The translations under genes were made by a program, and so were the position numbers. Below the pieces are notes generated by a model that was given only the letters and a program-made list of their open reading frames with translations, was not told the DNA's origin and did not search any database. Shown here piece by piece: positions 54,389 to 64,000 of a DNA stretch of 64,000 bases; the stretch's first letter is position 1, and every line of letters begins with the position of its first letter. Origin of the DNA: Psychrobacillus glaciei (GTDB lineage: Bacteria; Bacillota; Bacilli; Bacillales_A; Planococcaceae); assembly GCF_008973485.1 (NCBI RefSeq), contig NZ_CP031223.1, positions 2,480,001-2,544,000 on the forward strand. The letters run 5' to 3'.

Positions 54389-55060
54389 TTAATAATCAGA
54401 TTTACTCGTCAACCCTTGCATAATGTCCACACCAGAGCTTGCACCAATTCTAGAAGCCCCTGCATCAACCATTGTTTGTAAATCTTCTAGGCTACGAACT
54501 CCACCTGAAGCCTTCACACCAAGGTCTGTCCCAACTGTTTCACGCATAAGTTTTACAGCACCTACAGTAGCGCCACCAGTAGAAAAACCTGTAGATGTTT
54601 TTACAAAATGAGCCCCAGCTTCTTTAGATAGTTCACTTGCTTTTATTATTTCTTCATTTGTTAATAAACACGTTTCTAAAATTACTTTAACAATTGCTTT
54701 TTCTTTTGCAGCATTCACTACTGCTACTATATCATTTTTCACGAAATCAAAGTTAGCATCTTTTAATGCCCCTACATTTATAACCATATCTATTTCATCT
54801 GCACCATTTTCAATCGCATTTTTTGTTTCGAATGCTTTTACTTCTGATGTGCTAGCACCTAATGGAAATCCAATTACCGTACATACCTTCACTGGACTTT
54901 CTTGTAATAGTTCAGCACTTAGCTTTACCCAAGTAGGATTTACGCATACAGATGCGAATGTATACTTTTTTGCTTCCTCACATAATTTTTCAATTTGTTC
55001 TTTAGTAGCATTTTGTTTTAACAATGTATGGTCGATTAATGCAGCAATATTTTGTGTCAT
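54389..55060 (-). CDS. deoC: Deoxyribose-phosphate aldolase
   Basis: Cleaves 2-deoxyribose 5-phosphate into acetaldehyde and glyceraldehyde 3-phosphate in deoxynucleoside breakdown. The 223-residue TIM barrel has the Schiff-base K154 in HFVKTSTGF, the second Lys in GVKASGGVR (about 183) and [10 protein letters not shown] (about 91-100). ATG 55060 has AAAGGGGA upstream. In B. subtilis deoC is elsewhere (dra operon), so its placing between mtaB and rpsU is a lineage feature. It is separated from mtaB by a terminator. Confidence 0.95.
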   Translation of the reverse strand: MTQNIAALIDHTLLKQNATKEQIEKLCEEAKKYTFASVCVNPTWVKLSAELLQESPVKVCTVIGFPLGASTSEVKAFETKNAIENGADEIDMVINVGALKDANFDFVKNDIVAVVNAAKEKAIVKVILETCLLTNEEIIKASELSKEAGAHFVKTSTGFSTGGATVGAVKLMRETVGTDLGVKASGGVRSLEDLQTMVDAGASRIGASSGVDIMQGLTSKSDY

Positions 55061-55112
55061 TTATATTCCCCTTTCGGAAGTTGTCCGTACCTCTTCATCA
55101 TAATTGAAAAAA

Positions 55113-55147
55113 TAAAAAAAAGCCAGTGAGATTCTCTTCACTGACTT
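55113..55147 (-). terminator. Terminator after mtaB
   Basis: Minus-strand stem AGTCAGTGA / TCACTGGCT with one wobble, followed by eight T. It ends the hrcA-to-mtaB transcript. Confidence 0.9.
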
Positions 55148-55157
55148 TCACTTTATT

Positions 55158-56498
55158 TTAGACTAACTCTTCAACGTGATCTAATACTCGAACAAATTGA
55201 CCTTCGTTGTAAGGGTAACCAGATTTAGTGATTTTCACACGAACTAGCTTTCCGATTAAATCTTCTGAACCAGGAATAACAACTTTTAAGTAGTTATCCG
55301 TATATCCTTCAACTAAATTCGGCTTAGAATCCAATTTATATTTTTCTTCTGGAATAATTTCTAATATTTCTCCTTCAAAACGAGAAGCGTATTCTACAGC
55401 TAATTGGTCATTTAATGAGATTAAACGGTGTACGCGCTCATTTTTTACTTCTTCATCGACTTGGTCTTCCATTCTAGCAGCAGGAGTACCTGTACGCTTA
55501 GAATATGGGAAAACATGAAGCTCTGCAAAACGTTGATCTCGAATAAAATGAAAGGTCTCCATAAATTCTCCCTCGGTTTCACCAGGGAAACCGACAATTA
55601 CATCTGAAGTTATTGCTAAATTAGGAAGTGCTTCTCTTAAACGATCCAATCGATTAGCGAAAAATGCCATTGTATATTTTCTACGCATTCTTTTAAGTAC
55701 AGTATCTGATCCAGATTGAATAGGGATATGTAGATGCCTAACAATAATCTTCGAATCACGCAGAACATCAATTACTTCATCGGATAATTGGCTAGCTTCA
55801 ATTGAGCTAATTCGAAGCCTTTTAAGCCCTTTTACATTCGATTCAATATCCCTTAAAAGATGCGCTAAGTTATAGTTTTTTAAATCTTCACCGTAACCAC
55901 CAGTATGGATTCCTGTTAAGACGATTTCTAAATAACCAGCATCCACTAGTTGTTGAGCTTGATGGACAACTTCTTCTGGATCACGAGAACGCATAAGTCC
56001 GCGAGCCCATGGGATTATACAAAAAGTACAGAAGTTATTACAACCTTCTTGGATTTTTAAAGATGCACGGGTGCGATCCGTGAAGGACGGCACATCTAAC
56101 TCTTCATACACACGATTCTTCATAATATTTCCAACCGCGTTAATCGGTTTTCGCTCTACTTTGTATTGTTCAATATAATCAAGCATCTTTGTTCGTTCTT
56201 GCGTTCCAACGACAATATCGACTCCTGGAATCGCCATAATTTCAGCTGGCGACGTTTGTGCATAACACCCTGTTACACATATAACCGCATTCGGATTTTG
56301 ACGAATGGCACGACGAATGACTTGACGACTTTTTTTATCGCCCGTATTTGTAACTGTACATGTATTGATCACATATACATCAGATTGTTTTTCAAAATCT
56401 GTTCGTTCATAGCCATTCTCTTTAAATAATTGCCAAATAGCTTCTGTCTCATAATGATTAACCTTACAGCCTAATGTATGGAATGCAACGGATGACAT
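55158..56498 (-). CDS. mtaB: tRNA t6A37 methylthiotransferase MtaB
   Basis: Radical-SAM enzyme adding a methylthio group to t6A37 in ANN-decoding tRNAs. The 446-residue product has the N-terminal UPF0004 cluster cysteines (C11 in LGCKVNHYE, then NTCTVT and VTGCYAQ), the radical-SAM triad CNNFCTFC near 152-159, and a C-terminal TRAM domain. B. subtilis YqeV is the characterised homologue at this position. ATG 56498 has AGAGGTG upstream. It is the last gene of the dnaK operon. Confidence 0.95.
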   Translation of the reverse strand: MSSVAFHTLGCKVNHYETEAIWQLFKENGYERTDFEKQSDVYVINTCTVTNTGDKKSRQVIRRAIRQNPNAVICVTGCYAQTSPAEIMAIPGVDIVVGTQERTKMLDYIEQYKVERKPINAVGNIMKNRVYEELDVPSFTDRTRASLKIQEGCNNFCTFCIIPWARGLMRSRDPEEVVHQAQQLVDAGYLEIVLTGIHTGGYGEDLKNYNLAHLLRDIESNVKGLKRLRISSIEASQLSDEVIDVLRDSKIIVRHLHIPIQSGSDTVLKRMRRKYTMAFFANRLDRLREALPNLAITSDVIVGFPGETEGEFMETFHFIRDQRFAELHVFPYSKRTGTPAARMEDQVDEEVKNERVHRLISLNDQLAVEYASRFEGEILEIIPEEKYKLDSKPNLVEGYTDNYLKVVIPGSEDLIGKLVRVKITKSGYPYNEGQFVRVLDHVEELV

Positions 56499-56513
56499 CT
56501 CCTTACACCTCTT

Positions 56514-57254
56514 TCATTCATATTCATAAGAAATTGCAGCAAGCGCGTATAACGGTGCTGTTTCTGTTCGAAGTATTCTTGGTCCAAGTGAAATAGGTTG
56601 AAAATCATTTTCTAATAAGCTTTTTATTTCCGAACGATCTAGTCCACCTTCTGGGCCAAATACAATAAGTATTGATTTTTTATCATGCACCTTTTTTAAT
56701 TGCTCAGCAAATTTCTGGCGGTGTTCCAACTTAGCATCTTCTTCATCAGCAACAAATTTCACATCGTATGTTGTGCCAATTTCTAAAAGCTCTTTTAACG
56801 AAATTGGCGTATGTATGTTAGGGATAGATGAACGATGAGATTGTTCAGCTGCTTCTTTCGCAATTTTTTGTAACCGAACAATTTTCTTCTCGTTTTTTTG
56901 CTTATCCCATTTAACAATCGATCTTTTTGCTTCAAACGGATAAAGTGTGTGCATGCCGAGTTCTGTCGCTTTTTGAGTTATTAGCTCTAACTTATCTCCT
57001 TTTGGAAGACCACAAACAATTGAAACTATTAACGGCATTTCGTTTGTTTGTTCAAGCTTTTCTTCAGCTTTCAACAAGACAGATTTAGCAGATCCCTCTA
57101 CAATTGTCATTGTATATGTGCTGTTTTCAGCAACTACATATACTTCATCACCTGGTGACATACGCATCACTTGAATTATGTGATGCGCATCATCCCCAGT
57201 AATTGTTATATTATTATTCTCATCGATTTGTTCATTCGTAAAATAACGTTGCAT
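56514..57254 (-). CDS. rsmE: 16S rRNA (uracil1498-N3)-methyltransferase
   Basis: SPOUT methyltransferase making m3U1498 in the decoding region of 16S rRNA. The 246-residue product has an N-terminal PUA-like region (MQRYFTNEQI, DDAHHIIQVMRMSPGDEV), SIVCGLPKGDKLE, and the knotted SAM-binding end with VFGPEGGLDRSEI and LGPRILRTETAPLYAL. Ten bases separate it from prmA. This is yqeU in B. subtilis. Confidence 0.95.
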   Translation of the reverse strand: MQRYFTNEQIDENNNITITGDDAHHIIQVMRMSPGDEVYVVAENSTYTMTIVEGSAKSVLLKAEEKLEQTNEMPLIVSIVCGLPKGDKLELITQKATELGMHTLYPFEAKRSIVKWDKQKNEKKIVRLQKIAKEAAEQSHRSSIPNIHTPISLKELLEIGTTYDVKFVADEEDAKLEHRQKFAEQLKKVHDKKSILIVFGPEGGLDRSEIKSLLENDFQPISLGPRILRTETAPLYALAAISYEYE

Positions 57255-57264
57255 AACAATCTCC

Positions 57265-58209
57265 TTAAAGAAGCGGTTTTTTGGAAATGATTGTAACCCA
57301 GTCTTCCATCATCATAACTTCTACAATTTCAAAGCCGGATTTTTGCAATGCATTTTTTACATCTTCTTTTTTAGCAAAGATTATTCCAGAAGTTATAAAT
57401 AAACCTTCTTCCTTCACTATTGAGAATGCATCATCCGTAAATGTCATAATTATTTCCGCTAAAATATTTGCGATTACGATATCTGCTTGTTCGCTTACAT
57501 TGTCAAGTAAATTACCATGCGTCACTTCAATCAAATGCTCTACATGATTTAACACTATATTCTCTTTGGCTGAAGTCACTGCTACTTCATCTAAATCAAG
57601 TGCATGAATAGATGTTGCCCCAAGTTTTGCTGCGCCAATAGAAAGGACACCTGAACCAGTACCCACGTCGATCACTTTCGAGTTCGGTTGTACTGTTTTT
57701 TCCAAGGCTTGAAGACACATTACAGTGGTTGGATGTGTACCTGTTCCAAACGCCATACCTGGGTCTAGTTCAATTATTAACTCATCAGTACTTACTCTGT
57801 CATATTCTTCCCAAGTTGGAACAATTGTAAAACGATTAGAGATTTTCACTGGATGGTAGTATTTTTTCCAAGCAGTTGCCCAATCTTCTTCATCTACTTC
57901 TTGAACCGTTACAACATTATGTCCAATATCAATATTAAAGTTTTGTAAGTTGTTAACCGCAAGCTTGATCTCTTCTACCGTTTCTAATAGAAAGCTAGTT
58001 TCTGCTAAATAAGCTTTAACACGAACTCCATCTACTGGAAAATCATCTGGATTTAAGCTATAAATTTCACCAAATCGATCTTCCCTTTCTCTCACTAACT
58101 CTTCCGAGTCTTCAATGACTACCCCACTTGCACCAGCTTCATGCAAAATATTACTTATCGCATCTACTGCTTCGTTTGTTGTATGAATAGATAGCTCAGA
58201 CCATTTCAC
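57265..58209 (-). CDS. prmA: Ribosomal protein L11 methyltransferase
   Basis: SAM-dependent trimethylation of L11. The 314-residue product has the N-terminal substrate domain ([26 protein letters not shown]), [14 protein letters not shown], motif [14 protein letters not shown] near 176-188, ALDLDEVAV, and VIANILAEI. The start is GTG 58209 with GGAG ten bases upstream; the family N-terminus fits. It follows dnaJ by 15 bases, the conserved dnaJ-prmA pair. Confidence 0.95.
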   Translation of the reverse strand: MKWSELSIHTTNEAVDAISNILHEAGASGVVIEDSEELVREREDRFGEIYSLNPDDFPVDGVRVKAYLAETSFLLETVEEIKLAVNNLQNFNIDIGHNVVTVQEVDEEDWATAWKKYYHPVKISNRFTIVPTWEEYDRVSTDELIIELDPGMAFGTGTHPTTVMCLQALEKTVQPNSKVIDVGTGSGVLSIGAAKLGATSIHALDLDEVAVTSAKENIVLNHVEHLIEVTHGNLLDNVSEQADIVIANILAEIIMTFTDDAFSIVKEEGLFITSGIIFAKKEDVKNALQKSGFEIVEVMMMEDWVTIISKKPLL

Positions 58210-58224
58210 TTGCGCACAACTCCT

Positions 58225-59340
58225 TTATTCACCTTTTAATGTCTTTTTAATCTTATCAAACAATGAGCTGCCTTGCTCTTCTGGAATATCTCCACTTATT
58301 TCGGCAAATTCACGAAGTAATTGTTTTTGTTTTTCCGTAAGTTTTTTCGGCGTGATTACTTTCACAATAACGTGCTGATCACCAACTCCGTACCCATGAA
58401 CGTTTTTCACACCTTTTCCTTTTAAGCGGAATTTCGTTTGTGATTGAGTTCCTGCAGGAATCTTTAATTTTACTTTACCTTGTACAGTCGGCACTTCGAT
58501 TTCGTCCCCTAGCGCTGCCTGTGCATACGTTAATGGCAGTTCATAGTAAATATCGTCCCCATCACGTTCATATCGTGGGTCTGCTTTTACACGGAATACA
58601 ATATATAAATCTCCAGCAGGACCTCCATTAATACCTGGTTCCCCTTGACCGCTTACTCGAAGTTGTTGGCCATCATCTACACCAGCTGGAATGGTAACTT
58701 TGATTTTTTTGCGTTTATTAACTGTTCCTTTACCATAGCAAGTTGCACATTTATCTTTTATGATTTTACCTGCTCCATGACAGTGGTTACATGCACGTTT
58801 TGTTTGAATACGTCCGAATGGTGTATCTTGCGTCACATTTACTTGACCTGCTCCATTACAATGTGAACATTTTTCTGGGTGTGTTCCAGGTTTTGCTCCA
58901 CTCCCACTACATGTATCACAAGTTTCTTCTTTCGCAATTTCAATTTCTTTTTCTTTCCCAAATACCGCTTCTTCAAACTCAATTGTCATGGAATATTGAA
59001 GATCATCACCTTTTCTTGGTGCATTCGGATCTCGTCTACGCGACCCACCTCCACCACCAAAAAATGAACTGAAAATATCTTCAAAACCGAAGCCATCTCC
59101 ACCGCCACCAAATCCTTGGTTCGGTCCTGCATGGCCAAATTGATCATATTGTGCTCGTTTTTGGTCATCACTTAACACTTCATATGCTTCTGATATTTCT
59201 TTGAATTTATCCTCAGCATCTGCCGCTTTGTTAATATCCGGGTGATATTGTTTCGAAAGCTTTCGATAAGCTTTCTTTATCTCATCTGGAGAAGCACTTT
59301 TAGACAAACCAAGTACTTCGTAATAATCACGCTTATTCAT
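58225..59340 (-). CDS. dnaJ: Chaperone protein DnaJ
   Basis: Hsp40 co-chaperone that delivers substrates to DnaK and stimulates its ATPase. The 371-residue product has the J domain with the HPD triad in QYHPDINK (about 33), a Gly/Phe-rich linker ([15 protein letters not shown]), four zinc-binding repeats ([32 protein letters not shown]) and the C-terminal peptide-binding domain. ATG 59340 has GGAGAGTG upstream. Part of the CIRCE-controlled operon. Confidence 0.97.
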   Translation of the reverse strand: MNKRDYYEVLGLSKSASPDEIKKAYRKLSKQYHPDINKAADAEDKFKEISEAYEVLSDDQKRAQYDQFGHAGPNQGFGGGGDGFGFEDIFSSFFGGGGGSRRRDPNAPRKGDDLQYSMTIEFEEAVFGKEKEIEIAKEETCDTCSGSGAKPGTHPEKCSHCNGAGQVNVTQDTPFGRIQTKRACNHCHGAGKIIKDKCATCYGKGTVNKRKKIKVTIPAGVDDGQQLRVSGQGEPGINGGPAGDLYIVFRVKADPRYERDGDDIYYELPLTYAQAALGDEIEVPTVQGKVKLKIPAGTQSQTKFRLKGKGVKNVHGYGVGDQHVIVKVITPKKLTEKQKQLLREFAEISGDIPEEQGSSLFDKIKKTLKGE

Positions 59341-59413
59341 CTTTCACTCTCCTACTCTTTACCTACATATAATGAATATTGTAACACGGAAAAATAATCT
59401 AGTCTAAACAGAA

Positions 59414-59446
59414 AGAAAAGCCAAAGCCGAAAACGGTCTTTGACTT
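59414..59446 (-). terminator. Hairpin between dnaK and dnaJ
   Basis: Minus-strand stem AGTCAAAG-ACCG / CGG-CTTTGGCT with one wobble and a bulge, followed by TTTCTTTC. It may partly terminate so that dnaK is made in excess of dnaJ. Confidence 0.6.
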
Positions 59447-59463
59447 TTCCCCTACCGACTAAC

Positions 59464-61305
<1,842 letters not shown>

Positions 61306-61392
61306 CTAATTTATAACTAAGTATCGTGTTATTCTGTAGAATAATTCTTGTCGAACTGATTGAAAACGCTTGTCAATCGATGTACGTCTGAA

Positions 61393-61959
61393 TTATTCGT
61401 TTACTTTAACCATAGATGGTCGAAGTATTCTATCTTTTAACTTATACCCTTTTTGTAATTCTTGAAGCACGATTCCAGAATCTTTTGAGTCGTCTTGTTC
61501 TTGCATAACCGCTTGATGGAAATTAGGGTCAAATGGAACACCTTCCGATTCAATTGGCTCAAGACCCTCTTTTGATACAGCATCTAGTAAAGTGCGATAA
61601 ACCATTTCTACACCTTTTACTAAAGAGGCTGCTTCCTCAGATGTCGTTGGAACTGCAAGTGCTCGTTCGAAGTTATCTAATACTGGCAAAATGTCTGTTA
61701 AAACAGGCTGTGCACGGTATTTATAATCTGCTTCCTTGTCTAGTTGAACTCTGCGCTTATAATTTTCAAAATCTGCTCTTAATCGAATGGACTTGTTTTT
61801 TTCTTCTTCCAATTCTTGTTTAACAAGCGTAAGTTCGTCCACTTCCAAAACTTCATCGATCGCTTCTTCCGTAGTTTCTTCTTCAGAAGTCATTTTTTCT
61901 TGATCTTCCAACTTTTCAACTTCTAATTCTTCAACTGTTTCATCTTTATGTTTTGACAT
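61393..61959 (-). CDS. grpE: Nucleotide exchange factor GrpE
   Basis: Releases ADP from DnaK. The 188-residue product has an acidic N-terminus (about 1-50), the long dimerising helix (LVKQELEEEKNKSIRLRADF), and the C-terminal beta-wing with FDPNFHQAVMQE and VLQELQKGYKLKDRILRPSMVKV. The frame opens ten codons earlier and overlaps hrcA, but ATG 61959 (MSKHKDETVEE) has GGGGGATG upstream. Confidence 0.96.
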   Translation of the reverse strand: MSKHKDETVEELEVEKLEDQEKMTSEEETTEEAIDEVLEVDELTLVKQELEEEKNKSIRLRADFENYKRRVQLDKEADYKYRAQPVLTDILPVLDNFERALAVPTTSEEAASLVKGVEMVYRTLLDAVSKEGLEPIESEGVPFDPNFHQAVMQEQDDSKDSGIVLQELQKGYKLKDRILRPSMVKVNE

Positions 61960-61972
61960 GATTGCATCCCCC

Positions 61973-63010
61973 TTATCCATGATGACCATTTAATATTCTA
62001 GATAATTCTCTTGATAAATCGGTACTCATTACATCGAGTAAAGAAACGACACGCTTATAATCCATACGTGTAGGACCAATTATTGCAATAGAACCCATTT
62101 GCTCTTCACCAATCGCATATGTTGCTGTAATAACACTACAGTCCTCCATAGCTAGATGATTGTTTTCGGAACCAATTCGGATTTGAATTCCTTTTTTATC
62201 AACAGGGAAAATACTAGGAATTTGTCTTACATGATCCATCAAGTACATAATACTTCGAGCTTTTTCTAAATCATTAAATTCAGGTTGATTCAACAGATGC
62301 ATTTTACCACCGTAGTATACTTTGTCCTCTTGCTCTATCCCCATGGACTTATTAAATGAACTTAAAAGGTTATTAAAATGTCCTACACGCTGTTTTAATA
62401 AAGAGTGTGTAACAGCTTCCAACTTTCCGGGAAGATCATGTAAATGAACTCCTATTAAGCTATCGTTTAGCAAATTAACCATTCGTTCAATATCCGATGA
62501 AGTATAGATTTCGGGGATTGAAAATACTCGATTTTCAACATGTCCACTATCTGTAACGATTATCGCAACAGCGGAATCATCCGTAAGTGGGACGATTGAA
62601 AATCGTTTTACTCGATGTTTTCTAACATCCATTCCTAGTAATATGGAGGTGTAATTCGTTAGTTCAGACAAAATCGTTGCTGATTTACGAATAATTTGCT
62701 CCGTCTCCACCATTCGTTCTTCAAACACAGATCGAATTTGCTTAATCTCGTCTTTCGATACTCGTTGTGGAGTTAACATATTGTCTACATAGTAACGGTA
62801 CCCTTTTTCAGAAGGGACACGCCCAGACGAAGTATGAGTTTTCTCTAAGAATCCCATGTCTTCTAAATCCGCCATATCATTTCGAATGGTAGCAGGACTA
62901 TATGGAACTTCCTCCTTTTTCGAAATTTGACGAGATCCAACTGGCTGAGCGGTTTCAATAAAATCATCTACCGTTACTTGCAATATTAATAATTGCCTAT
63001 TAGTTAGCAT
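61973..63010 (-). CDS. hrcA: Heat-inducible transcription repressor HrcA
   Basis: Binds CIRCE and represses class I heat-shock genes; activity depends on GroEL. The 345-residue product has an N-terminal winged helix (LTNRQLLILQVTVDDF, QPVGSRQISKKEEVPYSPATIRNDMADLEDMG, TSSGRVPSEKGYRYYVD) and a GAF-like dimer domain ending in GPTRMDYKRVVSLLDV. The frame extends over the CIRCE, but ATG 63010 has AGAGGTGATAATC. As first gene behind its own operator, it is autoregulated. Confidence 0.96.
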   Translation of the reverse strand: MLTNRQLLILQVTVDDFIETAQPVGSRQISKKEEVPYSPATIRNDMADLEDMGFLEKTHTSSGRVPSEKGYRYYVDNMLTPQRVSKDEIKQIRSVFEERMVETEQIIRKSATILSELTNYTSILLGMDVRKHRVKRFSIVPLTDDSAVAIIVTDSGHVENRVFSIPEIYTSSDIERMVNLLNDSLIGVHLHDLPGKLEAVTHSLLKQRVGHFNNLLSSFNKSMGIEQEDKVYYGGKMHLLNQPEFNDLEKARSIMYLMDHVRQIPSIFPVDKKGIQIRIGSENNHLAMEDCSVITATYAIGEEQMGSIAIIGPTRMDYKRVVSLLDVMSTDLSRELSRILNGHHG

Positions 63011-63024
63011 GATTATCACCTCTG

Positions 63025-63051
63025 TTAGCACTCGTTCATTGAGAGTGCTAA
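63025..63051 (-). promoter_or_regulatory. CIRCE operator
   Basis: Perfect TTAGCACTC-N9-GAGTGCTAA inverted repeat, identical to the consensus. It lies between the promoter and the hrcA ribosome site and thus controls hrcA-grpE-dnaK-dnaJ and the genes behind. Confidence 0.98.
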
Positions 63052-63062
63052 TACTCATATAA

Positions 63063-63091
63063 AAGGTATCAAATCTAAAGAAAACTGTCAA
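63063..63091 (-). promoter_or_regulatory. Sigma-A promoter of the dnaK operon
   Basis: On the minus strand a perfect TTGACA and TACCTT separated by 17 bases; the -10 is 12 bases before the CIRCE. Confidence 0.75.
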
Positions 63092-63106
63092 CGAATATGA
63101 TTTTAT

Positions 63107-64000
63107 TTATTGAAGAAAATATTGAAATACTTCATTTCCAACAAAACGACCACGACGAGTAAGCTTTACGTAATTATCTTCAATAACAATCAATTGTTTT
63201 CGAACAAGTTCATCTAACTGATTCCCATAAATATCTTGTAATGGCTTTCCAAAACGAATTTTAAATCTTTCTAAAGAAACTCCTGCGTTTTTACGCAATC
63301 CTAAAAACATTTCCTCTTCCATTTTTTCAACTTTCGTAACTTCTTTTTGTAGCATAATAGGTTTTTCATTTGAATCTAAGGTTTGCATATACTTCTTTAA
63401 AGGTCCGTGATTCGAATATCGATTATTATTTACATAGCCATGAGCTCCTGCTCCTAATCCTATATATTCATCATTATCCCAGTAAAGTAAATTATGCCTT
63501 GATTCTTTCCCTTTGAAGGAAAAGTTACTAATTTCATATTGATTGTAGCCCTGTTTTTGCATTTCATCCAATAAGTATCCATACATGTCCGCTTCTAAAT
63601 CTTCCCCTGGTAAAGAAAGTTTTCCTTTTGACATTAAGTTATAAAAAATCGTTTTTGGTTCAACTATCAAAGAATAAGCTGAAATATGAGGAATTTTTAG
63701 TCGAAATACTTCTTTTAAAGAATGCTTCCACTGTTCCATCGTTTGGTTTGGTAAACCATACATTAAATCCATGCTGATAGATGGAAAACCTATCTTTTTG
63801 GCATTTTCAATTACTGCATACACATGTTCGTTCGAATGTGTTCTACCAATTACTTTTAGAAGTTCTTGATCAAATGTTTGAACTCCCATACTTAATCTAT
63901 TTACTCCAGAAGTATGCATTAGTTTCATTTTTTCATATGTTAGCTCATCTGGGTTCGCTTCCGAGGTAAACTCTACAACATCTTTTAAGGGAATGTATTG
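63107..64000 (-). CDS. hemW: Radical SAM heme chaperone HemW, C-terminal part
   Basis: The frame is open to the right edge, so the N-terminus with the CxxxCxxC cluster is outside the window; about 297 codons are visible. Homologues (YqeR/HemW, often called coproporphyrinogen III oxidase-like) deliver heme to respiratory enzymes. Visible motifs are EFTSEANPDEL, GVNRLSMGVQTFD, ISMDLMYGLPNQT, ISAYSLIVEP, YEISNFSFKGKESRHNLLYWDNDEYIGLGAGAHGYV, and the HemN_C winged region at the end (EEEMFLGLRKNAGVSLERF). It is the gene before hrcA, as in B. subtilis, and the hrcA promoter starts just behind its stop. Confidence 0.93.
   Translation of the reverse strand, partial: QYIPLKDVVEFTSEANPDELTYEKMKLMHTSGVNRLSMGVQTFDQELLKVIGRTHSNEHVYAVIENAKKIGFPSISMDLMYGLPNQTMEQWKHSLKEVFRLKIPHISAYSLIVEPKTIFYNLMSKGKLSLPGEDLEADMYGYLLDEMQKQGYNQYEISNFSFKGKESRHNLLYWDNDEYIGLGAGAHGYVNNNRYSNHGPLKKYMQTLDSNEKPIMLQKEVTKVEKMEEEMFLGLRKNAGVSLERFKIRFGKPLQDIYGNQLDELVRKQLIVIEDNYVKLTRRGRFVGNEVFQYFLQ

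Overview
The window is a low-GC chromosomal segment of an aerobic, endospore-forming Bacillales bacterium. Gene order follows the Bacillus subtilis yqe-yqf-yqg region closely. Several differences (one-chain glycyl-tRNA synthetase, extra acyl-CoA dehydrogenase, IS231-type insertion sequence) and general protein character suggest a Planococcaceae/Caryophanaceae-type genus such as Psychrobacillus, Sporosarcina or Lysinibacillus; genus is inference. Sporulation-linked genes (yqfC, yqfD, a yqfQ/vrrA-type gene) are present. No tRNA or rRNA genes, CRISPR array or prophage were seen.

Layout. 1-3 kb: partial lipoteichoic acid synthase family gene, yqgQ, yqgN, rpmG, then two small + strand membrane-anchored proteins. 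3.3-5.3 kb: M28 lipoprotein peptidase. 5.4-9.9 kb: phosphate operon pstS-pstC-pstA-pstB-phoU with a four-repeat PhoP site. 9.9-11.6 kb: gene-free, repeat-rich. 11.6-16.9 kb: pbpA, sodA, yqgC and a Na/Pi cotransporter with a PhoU-like tail. 17-19.8 kb: + strand DUF1189, LysM-like, ispG and HAD genes. 20-24.2 kb: beta-helix protein, then zur-znuB-znuC with a Zur-type box. 24.2-30.5 kb: nfo, cshB, yqfQ, ispH, yqfO, trmK. 30.6-38 kb: cccA, acyl-CoA dehydrogenase, rpoD-dnaG, the PPDK regulator and ccpN. 38.3-39.9 kb: T-box-controlled glyS. 40.2-45.4 kb: recO, era, cdd, dgkA, ybeY, pgpH. 45.4-48.7 kb: repeat-packed gap with a complete IS231-like element. 48.7-54.3 kb: phoH, yqfD, yqfC, a small membrane protein, floA, yqeZ, rpsU. 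54.4-64 kb: deoC, then mtaB-rsmE-prmA-dnaJ-dnaK-grpE-hrcA behind a perfect CIRCE operator, and partial hemW.

Most genes lie on the minus strand, in operons with tight spacing or ATGA overlaps. They cover phosphate and zinc homeostasis, isoprenoid synthesis (ispG, ispH), replication and transcription initiation (dnaG-rpoD), ribosome and tRNA maturation, membrane microdomains (yqeZ-floA, with a textbook sigma-W promoter) and heat shock.

The most unusual content is between the genes. A family of long (up to about 470 bp) modular repeats occurs seven times, always in the + orientation. Each well-kept copy carries a terminator-like hairpin and a second hairpin, and compensatory base changes in both suggest a structured RNA or DNA element. 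A separate GC-rich repeat family has at least three copies, one split by the IS. There are also a 21-bp tandem array beside glyS/recO, a decayed second copy of the rpsU 3' end where yqeY would be expected, and two hairpins that overlap ribosome-binding sites (before yqfC and before the LysM-like gene).
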